Positions 21,520 to 33,500 of a stretch of DNA of 64,000 nt are shown here, one piece after another. The stretch covers positions 186,001 to 250,000 of the forward strand of contig JAEUBA010000023.1 of the NCBI GenBank assembly GCA_018257865.1, read 5' to 3'. Numbering within the stretch: the first letter of the stretch is position 1; each line of letters begins with the position of its first letter. The notes under the pieces were generated by a model. It had not been told where the DNA came from. It saw only the letters and a list, made by a program, of their open reading frames with translations, and did not search any database. Position numbers and translations under genes: made by a program. Source of the stretch: Stereocaulon alpinum. Lineage: Eukaryota > Ascomycota > Lecanoromycetes > Lecanorales > Stereocaulaceae.

Positions 21520-22402
21520 GGTTGTTTACTATGAGATGCATTTGCACAGCGTGGCATTGTTTCTGCCGTCCGGGAGGCAGCTTGCCTGGTGTATTGCTAT
21601 AGCGTAGCTTATGAGAGCATGAATAGATGTTTATCTATGAAATTCAACGCCCTGAATGTCCGACATTTTCATATCGAGATCATGACTCTCGCATTCTCAT
21701 GTCTTGGAGTGACACAAGTTACGTGAGGATACAAGCAATGAAGAAGATTTAGGAAAGTGGTGAGGGAAAGAAGGATGTGCTTGGGTCATGGTCATTATTG
21801 CATCCAGGTAATGATGATATTAGCATCTTTTCGCGGGATTGGGACTCAAGGGCCCAATGAACGGTCTACGACATTGCTTCCTTAATGATTGATAGTATCA
21901 AGCCAGACCCTTGAGCCTTTTTCATGAAATGGCCAGCTACGCAAAGCGTGCAATCCAATCGTCAGTAAGAGACTAGTGCATGTATGACATGCAATATTTC
22001 AAATATGGCTTAAGCACGTAGTTCTCTACCATAAAGAGCAAGAAAGCCACCCCATTGGCTCTTCATGCACGTACCATCTATCTCAGTAGACATTTATCGC
22101 CCCGGCGCCTCTAGATATGCAATTTATGGCCCCCGTTGCGTGCATGCCACCGCTACAAACATGTGATAATCAAGCTCAAATTTCGTAACGAGTCGTAAGT
22201 GCCAATCGACACCTGTAAGAACGAACGCATATGGGTATCCGCGTCTTGTAGAAAGATGGGAGTTTCATGCCGAATTCCATGCTTCTTGAAAAGGATGTGC
22301 TCGAAAGTAATGTTGTGTTTCTCCGACCCTCTGCAGTGGTAACCCAGTCGATAGAGCCGGCTTTCACCAGCGAATAGACCTCCCTAAGAAACGCAGTGGC
22401 GG
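21520..22402. other. Convergent intergenic region
   Basis: Between the 3' ends of PRT1 and the PREG-type cyclin gene. No gene or repeat recognised. Confidence 0.5.
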
Positions 22403-23886
22403 CTATGTAGCCATGTAAAGTCCTTCCGGCGTTTGATGTCCTTGCTGTTGGGCCAAAACTTCGCGGGCATAAAATTCAACGAGCATAGTCCCATACGCAT
22501 CGAGTTCCTCTATAGGCACAGACAATCGAAAGTCGTTCAATAGTAGAAATTGTAACTCTAAGTGGTTCAGCTCGTTCAACGGTAGACCCCCAACCTATCT
22601 TCGATTAGCTTTGTCTGAAAGCTCAGCCGTGGAGCCTTGCCTTTGCGTATCTTGAGTTTGTATAGAAAACATCTGAAAAGAATTTGCTGGCGCAAGTTAC
22701 TCCAGCAATGACTAGACGGTGTATGTTGAAGCTATCCACCACGAAGAAATGTGAGAGATCATAAGCGTCAGCATCGGTCAAGGTTTGAGGTATGGAGGAT
22801 GAAGGTCTCATCTCTGGCGACTCCGAACTATCAGACCCTTCCGGTGATACGAGCGTAGGCGCTCGAGAGGAGTAGCTAGCTGGCGTCGTTTCTGGTGAAG
22901 AGTTGCCGGCCGTTACACTTGATGTAGTCGAGCCTGAACCCCTCTGCTCTCTCCGAGTCTCACCCACTGGCCGGTCGTCCCCAGGAAAAGTAGATAATGA
23001 CCCGTTATTGACCATCTCCGTCATTCGATCAAAATAAACAAGTAGGCTTAAGAAGACTTCGTAGGTTGTAGGGCAGTATTTGTGAATGCGGCTCAGATAG
23101 CTTGCAATGGTGATGCTCGGTACGTTTTTCCCATGGAAAGCAAGTACGCTTGAGGCTTGCGGACTCAGTCCTGAAGTGCCTTCAGGAGGTGGTATATTCC
23201 TGTGTAGGTGCTCATGCTGTCGGTCGTTCTGCAACGTATGTTAACACGATATAGTGGAAGTCTCTCCAAGGCTGGCACCCTACAGTCGTAGTGATCTTCG
23301 TCAACAAGCCAGCTACCATCTCAATGATGTCTCCTACGGGCATAGAACTAATCTCATACTGCTGCCCTCCCGCTAATTTGCCTCTCAGAGAATGCCTTGA
23401 AGGGTGCCTTGACCGTGTGAGGACCTCTTCGCTGGCGAAGCTTTGTATGTGGTCCAGGTCCCTAACTTTTATGCGACTTGGTGAATTGGCTACAGATCCG
23501 TTCAGAGACAATGTGGAGCGATGCGTTGGCTCTAGGCGGGGCGATGGCGGAGGCATTGTACTTTCGGTGGCCGAATGAGGGTCTTCTGCTAAGAGGTGAT
23601 TCCTCTGGTCGTACAGATGATCGCTCGTTTGTTGTGGAGGCTCTTGTGGTGGGGCTCCGCGGAAGCGTATGTGTGGAGCATGTTGGCTTGCAGGAGGAGC
23701 GATGGAAGGGGTGGACTGGGCGCCGCGTGGAGAGGGTCCGGTGGAGTCGTTCCGAAGGTGGGACGCGTGAGAGGGGTGGTGGAAGGGTTCAGACCTTGTC
23801 GAAGACGTCTGATTCACGTCCCCAACTACCATCATTGAGGGTAGGCGCGCAAGTTCGGAGCTGAGTTCGCTGATGGTAAGTTCCAT
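22403..23886 (-). CDS. preg: PHO80/PREG-type cyclin of the phosphate pathway
   Basis: Three exons: 23886-23284, 23228-22641 and 22594-22403, giving 460 residues. The N-terminal 180 residues are low-complexity. The cyclin box starts at MPVGDIIEMVAGLLTKITTT and continues NDRQHEHLHRN, FHGKNVPSITIASYLSRIHKYCP and HFFVVDSFNIHRLVIAGVTCASKFFSD. It is completed only in the last exon (GGLPLNELNHLELQFLLLND). Intron 1 is a normal 55-bp GT-AG intron. Intron 2 (22595-22640, 46 bp) has a GC donor (AAAG|GCAAGG). In the Neurospora/yeast system this cyclin pairs with the CDK Pho85/PGOV and keeps the transcription factor NUC-1/Pho4 inactive when phosphate is ample. Identification rests on the cyclin motifs and C-terminal pattern. 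Confidence 0.88.
22595..22640 (-). other. GC-AG intron in the PREG-type cyclin
   Basis: Donor AAAG|GCAAGG, acceptor GAAGATAG|GTT, 46 bp, phase 0. Without removal the frame stops after four codons. With removal it continues into 64 codons (including the stop) that match the end of the PHO80/PREG cyclin fold. No GT donor nearby restores the frame. Confidence 0.75.
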
Positions 23887-25799
23887 GTCAACCAGTGACC
23901 ATGCACGACAAAAGCAAGGAGGTACGTAAGCGTAGATGAGCGGGGACTTTACTCGGGAAGAAGAAAATATATGTCACGCAAGTCAGGAACACAGTAAGTA
24001 GGTGTCGCACAGCCTTTGATCCCTGTCAGGAAGGTGGTATTCGTCAAATACAGCTTCCTTTTATCACGTTCCTGCCTCGAGGCTCAGGCGAGGATATTCT
24101 TGTATATCCCTCATGCGCACAACAGAACACAAATGACATTTAATTTCCTTACCTGTAGGATCATCCCTATAATCGCTCTCCCTCTAGGCAATTTGCAAGC
24201 AGTCGGTCGACTGTAAGATGTTTCTGATGTGTGCAATGTGTGCAATGTGAGGTCGATGAGTACTTGTTAACAGAGGCTGTTATTAATAGCGCCGTGAAAT
24301 AACGTTTTAAAGTTGGGTACGATGGGCAGCCACAGCCTACAGGGTCCCTGGACGGAGTCATGGTTCAGGGATCTAGCGCCTAGAGGCGCCTGGGATGTTG
24401 GCTAACCGACGCATCTAAGGTACTACGTATGATTAAATATTATGTACCTGCGTCGTACCTCAAATGCCGGCAATAAGTATTTTGACCTTCAATGATCTAG
24501 ATGATGCAAAGTAGTTATTAGATGCAAAGGGAAAGGGGGCTTGTTTGGCTGGTACCCAGGGACTACCTCGCCCCAGTTAATGTACAGGGGCCAAGGATCA
24601 CCGTGGTCATTATTGGCTGTCTTTGAGCTGCATTTGGTATTGCCCCTTGGATAGAAGAGGGCAAGAGTAGCACACCTCACGACGGCCAGTAGCCAAAGGT
24701 ATCAAGCCAAGGTCCGAGCGTCAAGACTGCATGACTTTATATTCGAAGGACGACAACACCTTTGAGCTTACAGGAACCTCACAACACTATGTGACTCGTA
24801 GCTTGTGCTCGATTTCCCACAATCGAAACAGAGCACTTCCTGCGTCCATACTGGCTCGACACATGAAGATCGTGACACGATACCTTTCACTCAGATCGAG
24901 AATGGTGAACTCGGCTGATGATTTGGATCACTAATCCGATCTTGAACATCTTCAACGCCGGAGAACCCTGATACACCAGTCTCGCAGCAGGCGTCCTATC
25001 CGCCATCTCCTGGGCCTCATAGCCTACTTTTTCGTCATTTCCACCTTCTCAGATCTCTTAACATACGCATTTCAGCTTATCTCGAGCCGTATTATTGCCC
25101 TTTTGCAGGACTACGGTGCACTTTACTAGACACTTCCAGCTCCTTTCTACCTAAAGATTACATGATGAATCGTCTTCTACCCGAACTTTCGTTTCTTGTG
25201 TGCAGCTTCATCTCCACCAGGGGTCTGATATTACTACGTCTTGCCAACATAACCTCAGGCGACCTCCAATTACCTATTTGCAGCGCTTTATGTTACTTCA
25301 TCATGCCAACCCATTCCCCAGACATCAGCTCGATGGAAATAGGTTGCAAGGGTATTGGGCCGAGTGAGCTCCACTTAGGACAGAAACAGCTCATGGACTG
25401 CCACATGCAGCTACCTACGCTCGCGGTAGCTGTTGCGTTGCTTACGGACATGAAAGCTATTGCGCCCATGGAGGATGCATAGCCTCAATCGAAAATCAGC
25501 CCTGGCAAGGGTCTGAAAGGGTCTGACCCCGAGAAGTGGTAGCCTATGCTCTCCACCATGCATTATCACATACTCCTTGTGGTGCCTTTCTGAGGTGACA
25601 CCGAATAAGCCGGGACCACGTAACCGCCTCCCACCCAGTTCCAGCAATCCGTGTGGCAATTGGACTATCGGGGAAGGCGGTGTCAAAGCCGGTGTTCCGG
25701 GACGTTCCCTAGTCTTTCTGGCATCTAGTTGGCCCCCCGACATTCTTGCATGGGCCCAGATTTCAGATGGGCCAACCCTTTCCGACATTCCGGAGGCCT
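23887..25799. other. Intergenic, long, mostly unrecognised
   Basis: Contains a short palindrome-like block around 24371-24392 (GCGCCTAGAGGCGC) and a 106-codon frame at 25162-25482. That frame has a hydrophobic N-terminus and no known motif, so I do not call it a gene. The rest shows nothing. Confidence 0.4.
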
Positions 25800-26580
25800 A
25801 GAAGAACGTCATCATCCATGCAGACCAAGACCCCGGAAGAACACGTGCTCATGCCATTGAACGACTTGTCACATTCTTCGGAGTGGTACCCACCCCAAAA
25901 GGTCTATGTCCAAGCATCGAGCCGCTTGGAGAACCATCTAATATATCTGAATATGATCCCGTGTACGGTGATTTCCGTACAAGGCGGCCTTATCCCAATT
26001 CGACGGACTTTCTTGATTTTCCAATCGCTGATACGTTCCAATAGGTGTGCATTGGCGGCTTTTCGACGTGCCCAGTGACCTTTGCTCGGCTCCCAGGGTG
26101 CCGTGTGGCTCTCTGAAGAGTCTCACTATGAATACTGTGTGCTTGACGAGGGGTTCGAATACACTCCCCAACGGGATAGAAGTCTGTCGCTGGTATGGGT
26201 CTCGCCGGCGATGACCGCCCTCGAAGATGTCCAACTAGCCTAGCTCGAAGACGAAGACACTGCGTCTTTTCCACTGAATCGTCGTCGAGAAGGTGATTGG
26301 AAAGCTCAGGAAGCTCGTTACTAAGCCTTTCGTGAGGCTATGTCAAGATGTATAAGGCACAACGGCTAGGCTGAGTGACCTGTCTGGGAAAATGCTCAAG
26401 TGTCATGCAGGCCTTATCGAGCGCAATTTCCGTAGGGGGAGACTTGAGTGGGTGAAGAGATTGGGGAATTTGTCAAAAGTTGGAGCTGTGGCTCACTCAG
26501 GATTCGGAACTGCTTTCGCTCGGGTCACAACCAGCTATCGGGATAGAGAAGAACACAGTGCGTTGAGATCCTTGCTGTGA
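25800..26580 (+). pseudogene. Possible decayed coding sequence
   Basis: Successive frames on the plus strand read like protein but are broken by stops. 25801-26041 is open for about 80 codons without a start (VIIHADQDPGRTRAHAIERL). Another piece reads VWLSEESHYEYCVLDEGFEY near 26105-26155, then continues through several stops. The last frame, 26392-26580, encodes 62 residues. I do not recognise the ancestor. It could be chance. Confidence 0.3.
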
Positions 26581-26669
26581 GCCACTTTTAACGTTAACTT
26601 CACGAATACCATAAAATGCCGCTGGGATACCATTCATGCTCGCTGTCTATGTCTCTCGCTCCAATACGA

Positions 26670-27620
26670 TCATCCCTTCCCAGGTCCCTTATAGTCCTGA
26701 TCAGGCAGATACAGATGCCTAACAGCCCCCTCATTCGTCAGCACCACCAACCGTATCACACCTCCCGAGCTGCCATCCCACTTTATCGCCTCCCTCAGCG
26801 CACCCTTCACGAAATTCACCCCTTCCTCCTCGCTCATCCCTTCCTTCCAGTATGAGTCACAGTACCCGTAAATATACGTACTCCCTGATCCACCAATAGC
26901 ATACGACTGCTTATGCAAGCTGCCACCAAGCGGAATACTGTAAACACTGCCTCCATGCCTAGGATCATACCCCGCAATGATCATACCCGCACTACACACG
27001 CACCACACATCAGCACATGTTCCCACCCCACCACCGCCACCTCCACCACACGAACTAGGAGCACCCACCTCAACTGATCCTTATTATCGTAACACAACTC
27101 CTGAAACAGCGCCGCAGCCGTCTGCGTCGTCGGCGCCTCCTCATTCGTAATCCCATACATCCCCAAATGATAATGCACTATATCCGCCACTGCCTGTGTG
27201 TCGGCTGCGGAGCCGGACCGACAGCACCAGATTGTGTCGTGCACTTGGGTTAGTTTGTCCGTTACGCGGTTCGCTATGTAGGCGCCTGTTGTGGTGCGGG
27301 AGTCGGCGCCTAGGATTACGCCGGCGGAGAATGTTATGGCCATGCTGTTGGGGGAGGGGGGTGTTAGGTCGTGGTCGATGGTTGTGGTAGATGGGGGAGG
27401 AGGCGGAGGGGGCTTACATTGAGGTTCCGAGGCTGTAGAGGGGAGGGTCAGCGAGTGATTGATCCGGAGATTGGGGTGAGGGCTTACTTGACCTCCCCTG
27501 TCTTCAGGTGGTTCATGTCAACGTGGATGCCATCTGTTCAACAAGGTCAGTACTGTCGTCTTAGATATTGTAGTGCTCTATATGCGGACCTTCACTGAGC
27601 GACCCTGTTGCAATCGGCAT
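26670..27620 (-). CDS. PRE3: 20S proteasome subunit beta type-6 (beta1, caspase-like)
   Basis: Five exons: 27620-27590, 27533-27488, 27432-27418, 27344-27069 and 26991-26670, giving 229 residues in frame. Joined motifs are [82 protein letters not shown] and [16 protein letters not shown], a full match to Pre3/PSMB6. The propeptide is cut after Gly28, and Thr29 becomes the N-terminal nucleophile that cleaves after acidic residues. The nucleophile sits in a 15-nt third exon. Downstream, Asp and Lys positions of the GADSR and RV blocks are in place. The gene is divergent from bem46, with about 500 bp between starts. Confidence 0.92.
27418..27432 (-). other. PRE3: 15-nt microexon carrying the PRE3 catalytic threonine
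   Basis: Flanked by CTACAG| and |GTAAGC. Its 15 bases complete an Asn codon, encode Leu-Gly-Thr-Ser and begin an Ile codon. The Gly-Thr bond is the autocleavage site and Thr is the active-site nucleophile. The length is a multiple of three, so skipping it would keep the frame but delete the active site. Confidence 0.85.
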
Positions 27621-28121
27621 GATGGATGTACGGGGAAGGGTACGAGAGAAATGATCAAGTCCTTCGAGGGTTCAAATGGAGGGGTATGTCTTAGCTGTCA
27701 AGGAATCGAAAGATATCATGAAAGCTTGAGCAGGCAGCTTGAACGCGTCTGCAGAGCTCCGGCGCTTGGCGTTTAGCGCGCGTATATACTACAGTAGTCT
27801 GGCATTACCATCAACCATGTTTGAGATAAATAGTCCATTGACATTCAGGTTTCGTGTTTTTGTTCACTTTAGTGCAGTACGAACTGTAGTTTTAATCACA
27901 TCATTCTAGCCTGGAACACACTCTTGCCCGTCTTCGCATACTTTTCAAGAAAACGCATTAGATACGTCCAACATGCCCCTTCGCGACTGCCTGTTGGATG
28001 AGGCTGCCTAGACTATTCCCCATAAGGACACTTTACGTTCTCAGTAGGGGCGTTAGGCTGCCAGGAAACGCATGATTCAGACTTCTCTAGAATTACATCT
28101 CTCCACTTTCTTTGGCTCACG
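27621..28121. other. Shared divergent promoter region (PRE3 / bem46)
   Basis: About 500 bp between two divergent start codons. No other gene seen. Confidence 0.6.
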
Positions 28122-29258
28122 ATGGCTGGTTATCTGTCTTACTTGCGAATTCCCATAATGGCATCATCAAGCATCGTGGCTCTTGCAAGTAGCTTACTGT
28201 ATTGGAAACAGAAGTGAGTTATCCAACTTGAAGTATAGAGCATCATGTCGACGAGCTCATGACCCGTAGCGACTTGATATACCCACGTTACCTGCCCGCA
28301 GGCGCCAACACTGACGAAGGCGTACCTCGACCCACTCAATTCGGCGTTACAGACTACGAAGATCTCCGTATTCCAACACCTGATGGTGAAATCTTGAGCG
28401 CCTTCTTCATCAGGCCGGCTAATAAGGGCATCGCAAAGAACGTCACGATTCTCATGTTCCACGGCAACGCAGGCAACATCGGCCACCGTGTCCCCATCGC
28501 CAAAGTCCTGGGGGAGAATCTAGGCTGTAATGTATTAATGCTTGAGTATAGAGGATACGGCATGTCTACCGGTACGCCTGACGAGAAGGGTCTCATGATC
28601 GATGCCCAAACGGGTCTTGATTATATTCGCACTGCTAAGGAGACTAAGGATGGAAAGATAGTGATATATGGTCAGAGTATCGGTGGGGCTGTTGCGATTC
28701 AGTTGGCGGCTAAGAATCAGGAAGAGGGCGACGTGATTGGTTTGGTGTTGGAGAACACCTTTACCTCGATTAGAAAACTCATTCCGAGGTTTGTTTCCCT
28801 TGTTTTGTTGTATGTTTGGTTGCTGACACGCTGAAGTGCTTTCCCGCCCGCCAAATATATAGCATGGCTATGCCATCAGTATTGGCCTAGCGAAGATATC
28901 CTTCCCAAGGTCACGAAGATTCCAATTTTATTCATCAGTGGGCTGAAAGACGAGATCATTCCGTAAGTAATGCCTTTGCCACCTAGTTTGTAGATTTCTC
29001 CGTTTATAAACCACCGAAAGCAACACTTGGAAAGCATCCATGGATCTTTATAGACCACGTAGTTGAATTATCATCCTCTAACTGACTGCCTCACTCAATA
29101 GGCCATCCCACATGAAGCAACTCTTCGCCGTGTGCCGCGCAGAGACCAAGGTCTGGCGAACGATACCCAACGGCTCTCACAATGATACGGTGGCCGAGCC
29201 GAATTATTTCATGTACATCTTCGAGTTCATCAGGGACAAGGCGTTAAGCGGACAGTAA
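28122..29258 (+). CDS. bem46: Bem46/ABHD13-family alpha/beta hydrolase
   Basis: Four exons: 28122-28213, 28270-28788, 28837-28962 and 29102-29258, giving 297 residues. The N-terminus (IVALASSLLYWKQN) is a membrane anchor typical of the family, followed by DLIYPRYLPAG. The hydrolase core has MFHGNAGNIGHR (oxyanion region), YRGYGMSTGTPDE and IYGQSIGGAVA with the nucleophile Ser in GxSxG. Asp in SGLKDEIIP and His in NGSHNDT complete the triad. Bem46 proteins are endoplasmic-reticulum or plasma-membrane-associated hydrolases; in Neurospora they affect polarity and tryptophan-derived signalling. The substrate is unknown. The end (FEFIRDKALSGQ) fits the family length. Confidence 0.88.
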
Positions 29259-30581
29259 AGTTCTATGATACCCACAGTTGCTAGAGTCACTGATTAGGTC
29301 TTTACAACGACGTCGACTAAGCGCAGACTGTGAATTAACCTGCCTACTTGGCTCTTTTGCCACTTCCCCATACCATCCTTTTCCATCAAAACCCCATAGC
29401 GTTACGGAGATGTCCGCTCAAGACACCTTCATAATTTGAATCCTGATTGGCCGAGAATGAAACAAGGGAAGAAGGAGCTATACACGGTTATCAAATCATT
29501 GGGAGGTGCAAGCGAATATCAGCCGGTGAGTCCTGGACCTATGAGAAATCCATCGAATAGCTCAGCGCCTGGAGTGCAGACTCTTCCTTCCGAACTCGTG
29601 GAGCTATACAGTCTTGACGCCAGGCCAAAGAGCGACAGCAATCCTTGACAAGGTGCTACGTTGACACTACCACGGTCGCTGGGAATTAGGTCCCTGAGCT
29701 GTGTTCTCTAAGCTTTTGGTCCTTTATCCGCAACGTGGCTCCAGATTCTAAACGGCTCTTGAAATGGAAAAAACCCTCGGCCACTTCTTCTTCTGGCATT
29801 TTGGTGCCCAAAGTCTGCCAATGCCAGGGTTTGTGCAATTCTCGAGGGGCTGCATTGAGATATCAGGCAATCTTCATATTCCTGGAAAATTTTCAGCGAA
29901 ATGAGATCGAGCTCTAAAGACTGCTAGAGGAATCCTGAGGTCGATGCCAAGGCACTGTCACTCGTCAAACCCACAACTGCGCGGTAGATGATTAACATTT
30001 CGTATATCAGTAGTGTTGGGAGACACGGAGTAACAAGATCCTGATTCTTGAAGCACCTGGCATCGAACAAGGAGGCCAAGTGTGCAACGATCCGTGCTTG
30101 GAAGGTTACGATTTGTATTGAGACTAACAGTGAGATCGCCTCGAGACAGACTGACACATGGATGTACACTTGGGCCTGAAAGGGTATACCCAACTATCAC
30201 AAAGAGTCATTCGAGATCGTCGTACATTAGAACATGTAAGAATACGTAAGAATAGCACGTAGCATTGTACAAATTCCAGAATGGTCGCACATGACTCATG
30301 TTCATCGTGTGTGTCATCCATTCGGCACGCGGGGAGTGGTCGAAAACATCCTTTGCCACTTCGGATGGAATTCAACATGTAATGCCTGACAAAGTACAAC
30401 TGCTTCCTCTCTATTACAATTTGATTATTCTCCTTCTACTGTCACAGAGGCTAATTCTTTGAAGCCTTCAATTTCATTACTATCTTCCCTAATCCTTGTT
30501 CCACAGCCACTTTCGCCGAAGCCATCCTCGAACTTGCTTATAACCACGGAGAAGAACCCTCAAAGCCACTCGAACGCCATC
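29259..30581. other. Intergenic
   Basis: Downstream region of bem46 and upstream region of FAP1. The FAP1 frame is open back to 30459 but without ATG. No tRNA, repeat or gene recognised in this stretch. Confidence 0.5.
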
Positions 30582-33500
30582 ATGGCTTCCATTGATTCAT
30601 TGCCTCAGCAGGGTCTACAAGCTCCAGCATCAGCTCCGCAGCGGAGCCGGCACCGTCGAGGTGGCCAAAATCAGTCAGCATCAAGAGAAGGAGCATATAA
30701 CCAAAGCACCAGCACTCAAGGAGGTCCTCATGAGCAAGTTCCAAATAACACGAATGCATCGCTAGCGTTAAGGCCTGCTTCAGTAGCACCACCCCCCAAT
30801 CCATCCTCTGCAGAGTCTTCTAGTGCAGAAGTCTCCGCAACAGAAAACGGCCAGTCGGGCAGGACCAGAGGTGGAGGCTCACGGGGTCGAGGTAGAGGTA
30901 GAGGAATAGGCAGAGGCAGTGGCATTGGAGAAGCTCTTGGAGGTCGGGGTCACATGGAGAGAACTGGAAGGAACAATAACGGGCAGGTGCAAGACCACAG
31001 TGGCAACGAGGAGGGCGGTCGACATGCCCAAGGGCCTAGGGTCGGTTCAAGCAGGCAGTTTGGCGGGCGACTGACCCAGGAAGGAGTCATATCTGGACAG
31101 AACCAGTCTGTCTTGAGTGCAGATGCACCGGAATTTCACCCTGGTCAGGCACACCAGCCACGGCAGCACAGCACAAGAGGTGGGAAGGCAGGCCAGCCGA
31201 ACAATCACCAAAGCCAAGCAAAAGCACCACGAGTGAGACGGCAGTCCCTTCTCAAATCTACAGCCCTAGACATTGCTACACGCACCCATGATGATATCGC
31301 CAGTGGTATCTATGAGTGCCCGATCTGCACTAACGAGGTTGCTCGAAATTCAAAAGTTTGGTCTTGCAAAACTTGCTGGACTGTCTTTCATCTGAGCTGT
31401 ATCAAGAAGTGGTCTACCAATGAAGGCTCTACACAGGCACAACAACGAAATGAAGACGGGAATCTGCCACCCCCTAGACAGTGGAGATGTCCAGGTTGCA
31501 ACTTGCCCAAGGATAGTTTACCCTCTAATTACACTTGTTGGTGTGAGAAAGAAGCGGACCCCCGACCAATCTCTGGTATACCGCCGCATTCATGCGGCCA
31601 AACTTGTGGAAAAAATCGAATTCTACCGAAGAAATGCCCTCATCCCTGCGAACTACTGTGTCATGCTGGTCCATGTCCTCCGTGTATGCACATGGGCCCT
31701 ATTATGAGCTGCTTCTGCGGCAAAACTTCAACATCCAGGCGATGCGTTGATACGAATTATGATAATGGGTGGTGTTGTGGCGAGATATGTGGTGACCTCA
31801 TGCCTTGTGGTGAACACACTTGCCAGAAGCCTTGCCATGAAGGGCTTTGTGGAGCTTGCGAGGTCCAGGTTGACTCTCGCTGTTATTGCGGGAAGGAAAA
31901 TCAGTCTGTTGTCTGTTGTGAACGCGGTGACGAAAAACAAAGCAAACGAGTAGCGAACGAAATCAATGACCCAATGGCTGTCGAGGAGTGGACTGGGAGT
32001 TTTGAGTGCAGAAATGGCTGCCAGAGGCAATTCGACTGTGGGAAGCATCTCTGCGAAAGGAGTTGCCACCCGCGAGAGCTTGAAACGCCGCACTGCCCCA
32101 GGTCACCGGATGTTGTCACCCACTGCCATTGCGGCAAGACTCTGTTGGAGGATATTGCTGACACGCCAAGAGCGACCTGTCAGGACGCGATCCCCAACTG
32201 CAAGAAGAAATGCTCGAAAACGCTAATATGCGGGCATAATTGTCAGCAAGTGTGCCACTCAGATGAATGCATGCCATGCCTAGTTACTATTGACATCAAG
32301 TGTCAATGCGGACGTACGCAGTCTTCTACTGTGTGCCATCAAGGGATTGAAGAACCACCACAATGTATGAGAGCTTGTAAAGCCACATTAAATTGCGGTC
32401 GTCATGAATGTGGTGAGAGATGTTGTTCTGGTGAAAGGAAGGCAGCCGAACGCCAGGCTACGAAGCGCAAACTCCGGCCCTTGGGTGCTTCACGCATCGT
32501 TGACGAAGGTTTCGAAGCCGAACATATCTGCACTCGCTCATGTGGGCGTTCACTAAAATGTGGGAACCACACGTGTCCGGAGCTTTGTCATAAGGGACCT
32601 TGTGGGAGCTGCCGAGAAGCGATATTCGACGAGATTAGCTGCCACTGCGGAAAGACAGTATTGCAGCCGCCTTTGCCTTGCGGTACCAGACCTCCTCCAT
32701 GTCGCTTTGATTGTGAGAGGCCCAAGGATTGTGGTCATCCACGCGTCCCTCACAATTGTCATGGCGACGATGAAGGCTGTCCCAAATGCCCGTTTTTGGC
32801 ACAGAAACCCTGCATGTGTGGGAAGAAAACGCTCAAGAATCAGCCTTGTTGGCTGACAGAAGTCCGATGTGGCGAAGTATGCGCGAACAAGTTGAAATGT
32901 GGATCTCACTTCTGTCGGAAGCAATGCCATCGTCCTGGCGAATGCGAAGATGTCGGAAGGCCATGTCAGCAAGCTTGTGGTAAAGCGAAGAAAGCTTGCG
33001 GACATCCTTGCGAAATACAGTGCCATGCACCGTCGTCTTGCAAGGAAGAAAAGCCTTGTCAGAACAAGATGTTCATTACTTGTGACTGCCAGCATCTGAA
33101 GCAAGAAGTGAGGTGCAATGCTTCCAGGACTAGTGAGGGCAATACCAAGAAGACGCTTTCTTGTGATGATGAATGTGCAAGGCTGGCAAGGAACCACAGA
33201 CTGGCCGAAGCTCTCAATATTGACCCTGAAGCACATAAAGACGACCATGTTCCTTACTCAAATGAAACACTCAAATTGTTCAGGGAGAATGTGAAATGGG
33301 CACAATCTCAGGAGCGCGAGTTCAGAGTCTTTGCAGCAGACGAAACCGAAAAACGATTACGTTTCAAGCCAATGCCAGCACATCAACGAGCTTTTATTCA
33401 TGCCCTTTCAGACGACTTTGGACTTGATAGCGAAAGCATGGATCCCGAACCACATCGCCATGTTGCGATCTTCAAAACACCTCGCTTCGTTATGGCTCCT

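Noticed and set aside
26140..26165. GGTTCGAATAC resembling a tRNA B box
   Set aside because: No matching A box, acceptor stem or anticodon loop at the right distance.
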